Shown here: positions 27,159 to 37,400 of the stretch, one piece after another | Position numbering within the stretch: position 1 is the first letter of the stretch | Layout: each line of letters begins with the position of its first letter | Assembly: GCF_028682175.1 (NCBI RefSeq) | Contig: NZ_JANHKS010000004.1 | Span: 186,001 to 250,000, forward strand | DNA length: 64,000 bases | Direction of reading: 5' to 3' | Source of the DNA: Pseudomonas putida | GTDB taxonomy: Bacteria; Pseudomonadota; Gammaproteobacteria; Pseudomonadales; Pseudomonadaceae | Made by a program: the position numbers and the translations under genes | The notes under the pieces: generated by a model | Database searches by the model: none | What the model was told of the DNA's origin: nothing | What the model saw: the letters and a program-made list of their open reading frames with translations, nothing else

Positions 27159-27225
27159 GTAGCAGCACGGCTTGCCGGCGGGGCGCATCTGGAATCGCCC
27201 CGCGGGCAAGCCTGGCTGCTACGGG
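27159..27225. repeat. REP doublet (GTAGCAGCACGGCTTGCC class)
   Basis: Inverted copies between the convergent proline-rich and mgtC-like genes. Confidence 0.88.
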
Positions 27226-27237
27226 GCGGTGGCGATC

Positions 27238-27753
27238 TCAAGGTTGATGTGAATCCCTGTCCTGCGGCGGCTCGAACCGATCGGTAATCAACGGCACCAG
27301 GCTGAAGATCCCCAGCGCCAAAACGGTGCTTACCACCGCTGTCATTTCCCGCCCCATGCCTGCGGCGATGCCGATGGCTGCGGTCATCCACAAACCTGCC
27401 GCGGTGGTCAGGCCCTTGACCTGGGCCGTGCGGAGCTTCTCGCCCTTGAGGATGGTGCCGGCGCCAAGAAAGCCGATCCCTGCAACAAGCCCCTGCACTA
27501 CACGACTCAACGCTGCATCATCGGCACCGGCCAGCCGAGGCACCAGCACGAACAGCGCCGCGCCCATGCACACCAGCATGTGCGTGCGTACTCCGGCAGC
27601 CTTGCCCTTGTGTTCACGTTCGAAGCCGAGAATGCCACCCAGCACCGCCGCGATCACCAGACGCACCACCACCTGGGTCAGCTGTTTGGCATCGGTAATG
27701 TCCGAGAACTCTGATTGCAGCGTGTCGACGACCTCGTTCCACCAGGTATTCAT
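27238..27753 (-). CDS. MgtC/SapB family membrane protein
   Basis: A 171-residue inner-membrane protein with four to five helices and the family signature 'VIAAVLGGILGFEREHKGKAAGVRTHMLVCMGAALF', plus 'GLVAGIGFLGAGTILK'. MgtC-family proteins are linked to magnesium limitation and, in some pathogens, survival in macrophages. This is a short form without the C-terminal ACT-like domain of Salmonella MgtC. The ATG at 27753 has AGAAGGA six nt upstream. No magnesium riboswitch-like leader was recognised. Confidence 0.88.
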   Translation of the reverse strand: MNTWWNEVVDTLQSEFSDITDAKQLTQVVVRLVIAAVLGGILGFEREHKGKAAGVRTHMLVCMGAALFVLVPRLAGADDAALSRVVQGLVAGIGFLGAGTILKGEKLRTAQVKGLTTAAGLWMTAAIGIAAGMGREMTAVVSTVLALGIFSLVPLITDRFEPPQDRDSHQP

Positions 27754-27879
27754 CGCCATTCCTTCTGATGCTGTTGAACAATGGACCGCATCCAGCGTCA
27801 GGAGTGCTGGCGGTCGGAATCCGGAAACGATGCAAAACCCTGGCAGTCGCACCTAGATACACCTTGAAGGAGCGCGACC

Positions 27880-28128
27880 ATGCCACTGGAATTCGACAGC
27901 ACTCACGAGTACTGCGCCGCCTACATCGACGGCGTGCAACACCGCAGCGCGGTGGTGGATGTGGTGATCACCACCAACGACGCGACCCACATGTCCCAGG
28001 CAGACATCGGCGGCAAGCAGGTGCCGATCACCGAGGCAGAAGCGGATGCATTGACGGTGTACAAGGCCAAGGATCTGCGGCATCACACCATTGGTGTTGA
28101 GCCGGGTGAGGATTCGCCGGTGATCTAA
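27880..28128 (+). CDS. Small conserved protein of unknown function (possibly DUF3203)
   Basis: An 82-residue soluble protein beginning 'MPLEFDSTHEYCAAYIDGVQ' and containing 'ITEAEADALTVYKAKDLRHH'. A good ribosome-binding site (GAAGGAGCG) precedes the ATG. The middle and end remind me of the Pseudomonas DUF3203 family, but I am not certain. No membrane or secretion signal. It lies divergently from mgtC and upstream of the MocR-type gene, with a REP doublet between. Confidence 0.6.
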   Translation: MPLEFDSTHEYCAAYIDGVQHRSAVVDVVITTNDATHMSQADIGGKQVPITEAEADALTVYKAKDLRHHTIGVEPGEDSPVI

Positions 28129-28150
28129 ATCCCATGCCGTTCACCTTACC

Positions 28151-28242
28151 TGTAGGAGTGAGCTTGCTCGCGATGGGGCCGGATCGTTAGGCGCATTTAT
28201 GTCTGATCTGCCGCTATCGCGAGCAAGCTCACTCCTACAGGG
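28151..28242. repeat. REP doublet (CTGTAGGAGTGAGCTTGCTC class)
   Basis: Inverted copies of a third REP class (TGAGCTTGCTCGCGATGG) between the 82-residue gene and the MocR-type gene. Confidence 0.88.
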
Positions 28243-28302
28243 GATATGGCGAACATGCGGGGCGTGAACTGATCCGGTATTAATCGCTAAGACTGCATCT
28301 GT

Positions 28303-28314
28303 ACTGAAAACAGT
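28303..28314. promoter_or_regulatory. Palindrome upstream of the MocR-type gene, possible operator
   Basis: ACTG-AAAA-CAGT lies about 50 bp upstream of the ATG, with a further upstream GACTG. GntR-family regulators often bind such sites at their own promoters. Assignment is by position only. Confidence 0.3.
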
Positions 28315-28364
28315 CTGACGCGCATATTCCGTGCTCATCTGCACCGAATATTCGCGAGCCCTCC

Positions 28365-29828
28365 ATGAAGCGTTATGAAAAGTTTGCCGACGACATCGCC
28401 GAAATGATCCGTTCCGGCGTGCTCGCCGCCGGCCAGCGCGTGCCTTCGGTGCGTTACGCCAGCCAGACCCACGGGATCAGCCCGTCCACGGTGTTCCAGG
28501 CCTATTACCTGCTGGAACGGCGCGGCCTGATTCGGGCGCGGCCCCGCTCGGGGTATTTTGTCAACGACAGCTTCGTCAATGAAAGTATCGCCAGCCAGCG
28601 CTTTGAAATACCCGCAGTCCCAGAGGCTCTGCCGGCGAATCAGGTCAGTGAAAGCACCGAAGTGGATGTCAGTGAGCTGGTGTTTTCCGTGCTTGAATCG
28701 ATCAAGGATCCGAACACTGTTCCGTTCGGCTCGGCATTCCCCAGCGCCGGGCTGTTCCCGCTACAACGCCTGGCGCGCTCCCTGGCCAGCGCCACCCGGG
28801 ACATGGACCCGAGCATGGTGGTCAGCGACTTGTCGCCGGGCAATCCGGTGCTGCGTAGGCAGATTGCGCTGCGGTACATGGTCGCCGGACAAGTGTTGCC
28901 CATGGAGGAATTGCTGATCACCAATGGTGCACTGGAAGCTTTGAACCTGTGCCTGCAGGCCGTGACCGAGCCCGGTGATCTGGTGGCCATCGAAGCCCCG
29001 GCCTTTTACGCCTGCCTTCAGGTGCTGGAGCGTTTGAAACTCAAGGCGGTGGAAATTCCGGTTCATCCCCAGACCGGCATTGACCTGGCCGTGCTGGAGC
29101 AGACCCTGCAACGCCATCCGGTCAAGGCCTGCTGGAGCATGACCAGCTTTCAGAACCCCACCGGGGCGACCGTCTCTCAGGACCGCAAGCGGGACCTGGT
29201 GGAGTTGCTGCGCCGGCATCAGGTGCCGCTGATCGAAGACGATGTCTACGCAGAACTCTATTACGGACAGAACGCGCCCAAGCCTGCCAAGGCCTTTGAT
29301 ACCGAAGGGCTGGTGTTGCATTGCGGGTCGTTCGCCAAGAGCCTGGCTCCGGGGTATCGCGTGGGCTGGGTGGCGGCCGGACGGTATGCGCAGAAGGTCG
29401 AGCGGCTGAAACTGATGACGTCGCTGTGCGCCTCGATGCCCGCCCAGGCCGCGATTGCCGATTACCTGCAACATGGCGGTTATGACCGGCACCTGCGCAA
29501 ACTGCGTAACAGCCTGGAAGATCAGTTGCGGGCGATGCTGGGCGCCGTGGCCCGGCACTTCCCGCCGCAGACGCGGGTCAGCCAGCCGTCAGGCGGGTAT
29601 TTCCTGTGGCTGGAGTTGCCGGAGCAGATCGATTCGCTGAAGGTGTTCCAGATTGCGCTGGCCCAAGGCATCAGCATCGCACCCGGCCCGATGTTCTCAC
29701 CCACCCGCCGCTTCAAGAATTGCATCCGCCTGAACTACGGCAGCCCCTGGAACGAGACGTGCGAGCGGGCGATGGAAACTCTGGGCAAGATTATCCGCTC
29801 GATGATGGGAAGCCACACCGCGCCGTAG
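28365..29828 (+). CDS. MocR-type transcriptional regulator (GntR HTH plus aminotransferase-like domain)
   Basis: The 487-residue protein has an N-terminal winged helix-turn-helix (residues ~1-70: 'YEKFADDIAEMIRSGVLAAGQRVPSVR' and 'GISPSTVFQAYYLLERRGLIRARPRSGYFV'). It is followed by a fold-type I aminotransferase domain with 'SFQNPTGATVS', 'LIEDDVYAELYYG' and the PLP lysine in 'CGSFAKSLAPGYRVGW'. Such proteins use PLP or an amino compound as effector and often control a neighbouring metabolic gene. The target is not evident here. The TAG stop lies within the first bases of a REP element, so the element defines the C-terminus. Confidence 0.88.
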   Translation: MKRYEKFADDIAEMIRSGVLAAGQRVPSVRYASQTHGISPSTVFQAYYLLERRGLIRARPRSGYFVNDSFVNESIASQRFEIPAVPEALPANQVSESTEVDVSELVFSVLESIKDPNTVPFGSAFPSAGLFPLQRLARSLASATRDMDPSMVVSDLSPGNPVLRRQIALRYMVAGQVLPMEELLITNGALEALNLCLQAVTEPGDLVAIEAPAFYACLQVLERLKLKAVEIPVHPQTGIDLAVLEQTLQRHPVKACWSMTSFQNPTGATVSQDRKRDLVELLRRHQVPLIEDDVYAELYYGQNAPKPAKAFDTEGLVLHCGSFAKSLAPGYRVGWVAAGRYAQKVERLKLMTSLCASMPAQAAIADYLQHGGYDRHLRKLRNSLEDQLRAMLGAVARHFPPQTRVSQPSGGYFLWLELPEQIDSLKVFQIALAQGISIAPGPMFSPTRRFKNCIRLNYGSPWNETCERAMETLGKIIRSMMGSHTAP

Positions 29829-29951
29829 CAGTCCGGCTTGCCGGCATGAGCGCCGTACGACTGTGGGAGCGGGCTTGCCCGCGAAAGCGGTGTGTCAGGC
29901 ACCATGATGGAGACTGATCTCACGCTTTCGCGGGCAAGCCCGCTCCCACAG
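29823..29951. repeat. Single REP (29823-29850) and REP doublet (29861-29951)
   Basis: A CCGTAGCAGTCCGGCTTGCC copy overlaps the stop codon of the MocR-type gene. A CTGTGGGAGCGGGCTTGCCC doublet follows between this gene and the convergent SDR gene. Confidence 0.88.
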
Positions 29952-29987
29952 GGATCTGCGAGTTCATGTGAGTTGCGGCACGGGTGG

Positions 29988-30734
29988 TCAGCGGCCGCCA
30001 CCCAGGTCGATGAAGGTGCCGGTGGAATACGACGCTTTATCCGACAGCAGCCAGACGATCGCCTCGGCCACTTCGTCGGCCAGCCCGCCGCGGCCCATGG
30101 GGATGGTCGGCTCCAGCTTGCTGACCCGCTGCGGGTCGCCGCTGAGGGTGTGGAACTCGGTAAAGATGTACCCCGGACGCACCGCATTGACCCGCACGCC
30201 CTCGCCCGCCACTTCCTTGGCAAGGCCGATGGTGAAGGTATCCAGCGCACCCTTGGACGCCGCGTAGTCGACGTATTCGCCCGGAGAGCCCAGCCGCGCC
30301 GCCACCGAGGACACGTTGACAATGCTGCCGCCGTGCCCGCCATGGCGGGGCAACATGCGCAACAGCGCGTGCTTGCTGCACAGCATCGGGCCGACCACGT
30401 TGCTCATCATGATCTTGAGCAGGCGGAACTCGGACATGGTGTCGACCCGAGACGTCTCCCCCACGGTACCGGCGTTGTTGACCAGCGCGGTGATGCGCCC
30501 AAGGTCGGCGTCCACGCGGGAGAACAGCCGAATGATTTCATCTTCGTTACTGACGTCGGCCTGGACCGCAATGGCGTGGCCGCCCGCTTCGCGAATCTGC
30601 CCGCAGACCCGTTCGGCCGCCGCGTGATCGGAAAGGTAGTTGATGCAGACGCGATAACCCAGTGATGCCGCCAAAACTGCCGTGGCCGCTCCGATACCTC
30701 TGGAGCCGCCAGTGATGAGGAGGTTTTTATCCAT
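29988..30734 (-). CDS. Short-chain dehydrogenase/reductase
   Basis: A 248-residue classical SDR. The NAD(P)-binding motif is 'LLITGGSRGIGAAT' at residues 5-18. 'LVNNAG' stabilises the core. The catalytic Ser is in 'IVNVSS' and the Tyr-Lys pair in 'YAASK' (about Y158/K162). 'RPGYIFTEF' continues the conserved fold. R10 in the GGSRGIG loop suggests NADP preference. Substrate unknown. It lies 52 bp downstream of the MHYT-GGDEF-EAL gene on the same strand and may be co-transcribed. Confidence 0.85.
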   Translation of the reverse strand: MDKNLLITGGSRGIGAATAVLAASLGYRVCINYLSDHAAAERVCGQIREAGGHAIAVQADVSNEDEIIRLFSRVDADLGRITALVNNAGTVGETSRVDTMSEFRLLKIMMSNVVGPMLCSKHALLRMLPRHGGHGGSIVNVSSVAARLGSPGEYVDYAASKGALDTFTIGLAKEVAGEGVRVNAVRPGYIFTEFHTLSGDPQRVSKLEPTIPMGRGGLADEVAEAIVWLLSDKASYSTGTFIDLGGGR

Positions 30735-30786
30735 GGAATTTCCGATTAAAAATCCAAGCTTCTTAGAGGGGTGTCACACGTAAACG

Positions 30787-32877
30787 TCAGAGAGTGCTCT
30801 CGGATACCCGTTTCTGCGCTGCGCTAATATCCGCCATGAAGCGGTCCGCTGGCAATGGATGCCCCAGCAGATAGCCTTGCAACGAGTCGCAACCCAGTTG
30901 GGTCAGGAAGCTCTGCTGGCTAGTGGTCTCCACGCCTTCGGCGACGATGCGCAGGTTCAGCGCCTGGCCGAGGGCGACGATGGCCGAGACAATCGCCGCA
31001 TCATCGCTGTCGCGTTCCAGCTCGCGAACGAACCCGCGGTCGATCTTCAGCTCGTTGGCCGGCAAGCGCTTGAGGTACATCAGGCTCGAATAGCCGGTGC
31101 CGAAATCGTCGATGGACAGGTCCACCCCCATGTCGGAAAGCTTCTGCAGCACCGTCATGCTGGCATCGGCGTCGCTCATGGCGGTGGTTTCGGTGATTTC
31201 CAGGGTCAGGCAGTTGGCCGGCAGCCCGTGGGCCGACAACGCAGTGGCGACGGTTTTCACCAGCCCTGCGTGGCAGAACTGCAACGCCGACAGGTTCACG
31301 GCGATCCGCCAGTGGGTGTACCCCGCGTCATACCAGACGCGCATCTGGCGGCAGGCCTCATTGAGCACCCACTCGCCGATGTTGATGATCAGGCCGGTCT
31401 TTTCGGCAAGGCCGATGAATTTGTCCGGCATCAACAGCCCGTGCTCCGGGTGATTCCAGCGCACCAGGGCCTCGGCGCCCACCGGTGCGCCCGAGCCTGC
31501 GGCAAATTTCGGCTGGTAATGCAGGCAGAACTGGCCCTCGCGCAGGCCGACGCGCAAGTCCTGCAGCAGTTGCAGCTGATTGCGTGCGTTGGTGTTCATC
31601 GACGCATCGAAGAAGCTGTAGCCGTTTTTCCCCGCGCTCTTGGCGTGGTACATCGCGGCATCGGCGTTCATCAGCAGTTCCTGCTGGGTGCGGCCATTGC
31701 CGGGGTACAGGCTGATACCGATACTGACCGTCACTTGCAGGTCGTGGTCCTGTACGTTGAACGGCTTGCCCACCAGCGCCACCTGGCGCGAAGCGACGGT
31801 GGTGGCGTCGTCTACTTCTTCAAGCTCCACCAGCAGCACGAATTCATCGCCGCCGATGCGGGCCAGGGTGTCGTGGCGGTGGAAGTTCTCGCGCATGCGC
31901 GCGGCCACTTCCTTGAGCAGCAGGTCACCGACGTGATGGCCGAAGGCATCGTTGACCGGCTTGAAGCCGTCCAGGTCCATGAACATCAGCGCGAACAGGC
32001 CGCCCTGGGAGTCAACCTTGCGCATGGCCTGCTCGATGCGGTCAGCCAGCAGGATGCGGTTGGGCAGCCCGGTCAGGGTGTCGTGCAGCGCCAGTTGAGT
32101 GAGTTCGCGGTTGGCCTCGCTCAGCGAGTGCGCAAGCTGCGCGGTGCGCGCCTCAAGACGCGCATCCAGCACCGAGGTGAGCAAGGTGATGGTCAACACG
32201 GCAAGGCTGGTCACCAGCACCAGTTTGTCCAGCCCGTCGGTGCGCAGGCCGGTGACCGCCGAGCCGCAGAAACTGCCCTCGGGGAAATTCGCCGCGGCCA
32301 TGCCGGTGTAGTGCATGCCGACGATGGCAAAGCCCATGATCACCGCCGCCCCGCCGCGCCAGAGCTGCACGTGGGGTGTCTGCCCACGCAGGCGCAGCGC
32401 GATGCACAGGGCGGCGCCCGAGGCGGTCACGGCAATCACCAGAGAGGCGACGAACAGCGTGGGGTCGTAATCGATGCCCGGTTGCATGTGCAATGCCGCC
32501 ATGCCGGTGTAGTGCATGGTGCTGATGCCGGTGCCCATGGCCAGCGCGCCAAACAGCACATGCAACACTGGCACGTGGCGATGGCTCACCAGCCACAGGG
32601 CAAAGCCCGAGGACAGCACGGCCACCAGCAGGGAAACCAGGGTCAGGGTGAGGTCGAAGCCGAGGTCGATAGGCAACTGGAACGCCAGCATGCCGATGAA
32701 ATGCATGGACCACACGCCGATGCCCATGGACAACGCACCGCCGCCGATCCACATCAGCCGCGAACGCCCCCGCGATGCCTGGATGCGTCCGGCAAGATCC
32801 AGGGCGGTGTAGGACGCCAGGATAGCCACCACGATGGAAACCAGGACCAGCGACAACGTGTAGTGTCCAATCAGCAT
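30787..32877 (-). CDS. MHYT-GGDEF-EAL cyclic-di-GMP protein (MucR-like)
   Basis: A 696-residue inner-membrane signalling protein. Residues 1-240 form a seven-helix MHYT sensor with three motifs ('MHFIGM', 'MHYTGM', 'MHYTGM' at about 58, 121 and 188), proposed to bind copper and sense O2, CO or NO. The GGDEF domain (about 262-430) has an intact 'GGDEF' at 342-346, but HRHD replaces the usual RxxD inhibitory site. The EAL domain (about 435-690) has 'EAL' at 469-471 and 'DDFGTGYSS'. Both activities look possible. The architecture and length match MucR of P. aeruginosa, which promotes alginate production, but orthology is not proven here. Confidence 0.88.
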   Translation of the reverse strand: MLIGHYTLSLVLVSIVVAILASYTALDLAGRIQASRGRSRLMWIGGGALSMGIGVWSMHFIGMLAFQLPIDLGFDLTLTLVSLLVAVLSSGFALWLVSHRHVPVLHVLFGALAMGTGISTMHYTGMAALHMQPGIDYDPTLFVASLVIAVTASGAALCIALRLRGQTPHVQLWRGGAAVIMGFAIVGMHYTGMAAANFPEGSFCGSAVTGLRTDGLDKLVLVTSLAVLTITLLTSVLDARLEARTAQLAHSLSEANRELTQLALHDTLTGLPNRILLADRIEQAMRKVDSQGGLFALMFMDLDGFKPVNDAFGHHVGDLLLKEVAARMRENFHRHDTLARIGGDEFVLLVELEEVDDATTVASRQVALVGKPFNVQDHDLQVTVSIGISLYPGNGRTQQELLMNADAAMYHAKSAGKNGYSFFDASMNTNARNQLQLLQDLRVGLREGQFCLHYQPKFAAGSGAPVGAEALVRWNHPEHGLLMPDKFIGLAEKTGLIINIGEWVLNEACRQMRVWYDAGYTHWRIAVNLSALQFCHAGLVKTVATALSAHGLPANCLTLEITETTAMSDADASMTVLQKLSDMGVDLSIDDFGTGYSSLMYLKRLPANELKIDRGFVRELERDSDDAAIVSAIVALGQALNLRIVAEGVETTSQQSFLTQLGCDSLQGYLLGHPLPADRFMADISAAQKRVSESTL

Positions 32878-33004
32878 GGCGCGCGACTCAAACTCAACCA
32901 GGAAAGGCTCTGACAGCCCAGGAATTCGGCGGCGATTCTACCGGTTTCTGCAAGAATGTCGCGGTTATTCCGTCGCAATCATGGCAATAGGCCTCTACCT
33001 ATGA

Positions 33005-34495
33005 TCAGCGGCGGGAAAACGCCGGTTCCTGCGCAATATCTGTCTCGGTATTCCAGCCGCCACCCAATGCCGCGATCAACTGGACGCTGGCAATCAGTCG
33101 GCTTTGCAGCAATGTCAGCACGCTGCGCTCGTTACTCAATGCAGTGGTTTGTACGTTCACTACATCAAGATAGCCAATCAATCCGGCTTTGTATTGGTTA
33201 CTGGTCAGGCGCAGCGATTCACGGGCGGCATCCAGTGCCTCTTTGCGCACCCCTGCCTCTTGCTCGTAGACGCGCAATTGCGCCATGTAATCCTCGACTT
33301 CCTTGAAGCCGTCGAGCACGGTCTGGCGATACTGGGCCACGGTCTGGTCATACACCGCCTCCGTGCGATCGACCTCGGCCGAGCGCTGGCCGCCGTCGAA
33401 CAGGGTCATGGCCAGTTGCGGCCCCACGGACCAGAAGCGGTTCGGGAGGCTGATCCAGTTGCTGAAGGTACTGCTGCTGTAGCCGCCGCTCATGCTCAAG
33501 GTCAGATCGGGGTAGTAGGCAGCCTTGGCCACGCCGATATTGGCGTTGGCCGCCATCACCGACCGTTCGGCGGCGGCGATGTCGGGGCGACGCTCCAGCA
33601 ACTGCGATGGCAGTTGCGCCGGAATCTGCGGCAAGGCAGGAATGTCGGTGGTCGGCGCCAGGCTGAAATCCGCAGGTGGCAGCCCCATGGCCACGGCGAT
33701 GGCACTCTCGAACTGCGCTCGCTGCCAGGCCAGATCGATCAGGTCGGCCTGGGTGCTCTTGAGCTGGGTTTGTGCCTGAGCCACGGCATCGCGCCCGGAA
33801 ATCCCGGCGCGATACTGGTTCTGGGTCAGTTTGAGCGACCGCTCGTAGGCCTGGACCGTGGCTTCCAGCAGGCGTTTCTGCTCATCGATCACTCGCAGTT
33901 GCAGGTAGTTCTGCACCAGCAGCGACTGCTGGCTCAGGCGAATCGACGCCCAGTCGGCCAGGCTTGCCTGGGCACTGGCCTTGTCAGCCTCAAGACCGCG
34001 CCGCAATTTGCCCCAGACGTCCGCTTCCCAGCTCACGCCCAGTTGCGCGTTGTAGGTGTCGCGAATCCCGCTGCTGGAACTGCTCAGGCTGGAGCTGCTG
34101 CTGCCGGTGCCCTGGCTTGAGCGGTTCTTGCTGGTGGTCAGGTCCAGGGTCGGAAAGAACGCACCACGGGCGCTCTTGACCAGCGCCAGCGCCTGCCGGT
34201 ACTGCGCCTCGTTCTGGGCGATGGTCTGGTTGGAGGTGTTGAGTTTCTCCACCAGACCGTTCAACTGCGCATCGCCGTAGACTTCCCACCAGGCGCCACG
34301 GGCCATGGCGTCGCTGGGGTTGGCCTGGGTCCAGCCTTCGGCCTGCTTGAAGTGCGCGGGGGTGGCGGCGTCCGGCTTTTTGTAGTCCGGGCCGACGGCG
34401 CAGGCACTGAGCAGCAAGGCGCACAGGCTGACGCTGAAAATGCGCCGAAATGGCAAGGTCCGCTGTGTCACAGAGGCGTTCAGACGAATGTTCAT
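33005..34495 (-). CDS. opmB: RND efflux outer-membrane lipoprotein (OpmB-like, OprM/NodT family)
   Basis: The outer-membrane exit duct of the tripartite pump. The 496-residue precursor has a lipoprotein signal with lipobox 'LLLSAC' followed by 'AVGPDYKKPD', typical of OprM relatives, and two outer-membrane efflux repeats rich in coiled-coil helices. The ATG at 34495 overlaps the muxC stop (ATGA), so it is the last gene of muxA-muxB-muxC-opmB. A longer frame to 34537 is not needed. The C-terminus is about 100 bp from the downstream end of the MHYT gene's promoter region. Confidence 0.92.
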   Translation of the reverse strand: MNIRLNASVTQRTLPFRRIFSVSLCALLLSACAVGPDYKKPDAATPAHFKQAEGWTQANPSDAMARGAWWEVYGDAQLNGLVEKLNTSNQTIAQNEAQYRQALALVKSARGAFFPTLDLTTSKNRSSQGTGSSSSSLSSSSSGIRDTYNAQLGVSWEADVWGKLRRGLEADKASAQASLADWASIRLSQQSLLVQNYLQLRVIDEQKRLLEATVQAYERSLKLTQNQYRAGISGRDAVAQAQTQLKSTQADLIDLAWQRAQFESAIAVAMGLPPADFSLAPTTDIPALPQIPAQLPSQLLERRPDIAAAERSVMAANANIGVAKAAYYPDLTLSMSGGYSSSTFSNWISLPNRFWSVGPQLAMTLFDGGQRSAEVDRTEAVYDQTVAQYRQTVLDGFKEVEDYMAQLRVYEQEAGVRKEALDAARESLRLTSNQYKAGLIGYLDVVNVQTTALSNERSVLTLLQSRLIASVQLIAALGGGWNTETDIAQEPAFSRR

Positions 34496-37400
34496 AGCGG
34501 CGTTTCCAGAGCGGCATCCGTCTGCACACCGCGCCACTTGTTGAAGCGATGGCGCAGACGGTCGAGGTAGAGGTAAACCACCGGGGTGGTGTAGAGCGTG
34601 AGAATCTGGCTGAGAATCAGACCGCCGATGATGGTCAGGCCCAGCGGCCGGCGCATTTCCGCCCCTTCGGCGCTGCTGAGCAGCAAGGGCACGGCACCCA
34701 GAATTGCCGCCAGGGTCGTCATCAGGATCGGCCGCAGGCGTTGCAGACAGGCGTTGCGGATCGATTCCAGAGGTGTCATGCCACTGCCCCGTTCCAGTTG
34801 CAAGGCCAGGTCGATCATCAGGATCGCGTTCTTTTTCACCACGCCAATCAGCAGGAACAGCCCCAGCAGGGAAATCAGGCTGAATTGCCCGCCCGTCAGG
34901 TAGATGCTCAGCAGCGCGCCGACACCGGCAGACGGCAGCGTCGAGAGGATGGTCAGCGGGTGAATGTAGCTTTCATAGAGAATCCCGAGCACCAGGTAGA
35001 CCGCCACCAGCGCCCCGAGAATCATCCACGGCTGACTCTTCTGCGTTGCAGCGAAGGCGTCGGCGGTGCCGGCCATCTTGGCGATCACGTCTTCGGGCAG
35101 GCCAACCGCCGCCACGGCGCGCTCGATGGCGGCGGTGGCCTGGTCCAGGGTCACGCCGTCGGCCAGGTCGAAGGAGACGTTATCCGAGGCAAACTGCCCG
35201 TCATGGGTGACCCGGTCATCTTCCAGGCTGCGCTCGTAATGGGCGATGGTCGACAGCGGCACCCGCGCACCGTCGGCGGTGATGACCTGCACCTGCTCCA
35301 GCGTCACCGGATCAAGGGCGTATTTCGGATTGACCTCCATCACCACCTGGTACTGGTTGAGCGGGTCGTAGATGGTCGAGACCTGGCGCTGGCTGTAGGC
35401 GTTGTTGAGCACCGTGGTGACCATGTTCATGTCGATCCCCAGGCGCTTGGCCGCGTCCCGGTCGACGATCAGGGTCACTTGCTGGGTGCCGCCGCCGTCG
35501 TGGGCGTCGATGGCGGTCAGTTCCTTGAGGGATTTCAACGCCGTGACCACCTTCGGATACCAGTAGCGCAGGCTCTCAAGGTCGCCGCTTTGCAGGATGT
35601 ACTGGTACTGCGAGGTGGTTTGCTCGCGGCCGCCGCCCAGTTGCAGGTCCTGGTCAGGCTGCAGGAACAAGCGCCCGCCCGGCACCTGGGGCATTTCCTT
35701 GCGCAGACGCTCGACCACCTGTTCGGCGCCGATCTTGCGCTCGGCAATCGGCTTGAGCCGCACGATGATAAAGGCGTTGCCGGTACCACCGTTGCCACCA
35801 ATGAAGCCGGCCACGCTCTGCACCGCCGGATCCTTGAGAATCGCGTTGCGGAACACGTCCATTTTCGGCTGCATGACCGAGAACGACAGGCCGTCATCCC
35901 CGCGCACGAAGCCCATCAATTGCCCGGTGTCCTGCTGTGGCAGGAAGGTCTTGGGCACCACCACGTACAGCGCGATGTTGACGCCGATGGTCAGCAGCAG
36001 CGTGAGAATGGTCAGGCGCCGGTGACGCAGGGCCCAGCCCAGGCTTTTGTCGTAACCGGCGACCATGCGGTCGTTGACCCGCTGGCTCCAGCGTTGCAGG
36101 CGATTTTCGGTGCCCGGCACATGGGGTTTGAGCCAGCGGGCGCAGAGCATCGGGGTCAGGGTCAGCGACACCACCAGCGAGACGATGATCGACACCGACA
36201 AGGTGATGGAGAACTCGCGGAAAAGGCTTTCCACCAGCCCGCCCATGAACAGGATCGAGATGAACACCGCCACCAGCGACACGTTCATCGACAGCAGGGT
36301 GAAGCCCACCTCCTCCGCCCCGCGATACGCTGCCTGCATCGGCGGCACGCCTTCGTCGATATGCCGGGAGATGTTTTCCAGCACCACGATGGCGTCGTCC
36401 ACCACCAGCCCCGTGGCCAGGATCAACGCCATCAGCGACAGGTTGTTCAGGGAGAAACCGCACAGGTACATGATAGCGAACGTGCCCACCAGAGACACCG
36501 GCACCGCGAGGGTCGGGATCAGCGAGGCGCGGAAGTTGCCCAGGAACAGGAACACCACCAGGATCACCAGAACCACGGCGATCAGCAGGGTCATTTCCGC
36601 CTCGTGCAGGGTGGCCTTGATCACCGGCGAGCGGTCCATCGCCAGGTCCAGCTTCACGCTGGAGGGCAACACCGCCTGCAATGCCGGGAGCTGCGCCTTG
36701 ATCGCGGCCACGGTCTCGATGATGTTGGCCCCGGCCTGACGGTTGATGACCAGCAGCACCGCGGCGTCCTTGTTGAAGAAGCCGCTGTTGTAGCGGTCTT
36801 CCACCGAGTCCTTGACCTTGGCCACGTCCTTGAGGCGCAGCGCCGCGCCGTTCTGGTAATGGATGATCAGCGGCTCGTAATCCTTGGCCTTTTCCAGTTG
36901 GTCGTTGGCCTGCACCTGCCAGTTATGGTCGGCGTTTTCCACGAAGCCCTTGGGCCGGCGAACGTTGGAGCCAGAAATCGTGGTGCGCACCTCGTCCAGC
37001 GACACGCCGTACTGGTCCAGCAACTTGGGCTCCAGTTCCACCCGCACTGCGGGCAGCGAACTGCCGCCGATCTGCACCTCGCCCACGCCGCTGACCTGGG
37101 ACAGGCTCTGGGACAGGATGGTCGAGGCCATGTCGTACAGCTGGCCCTTTTCCAGCACATCGGAAGTCAGCGACAGCACCATTATCGGCGCCTGGGACGG
37201 GTTGACCTTCTTGTAGGTCGGCATGCTGCGCATCCCACTGGGCAACAGGTTGCGCGAGGCGTTGATTGCGGCTTGCACCTCCCGCGCCGCGCCGTTGATG
37301 TCGCGGTCCATGTCGAACTGCAGGATCACCCGCGTCGAGCCCTGACTGGAACGGCTGCTCATGGTGTTGACCCCGGCAATGGTGCCCAGGGACCGCTCCA

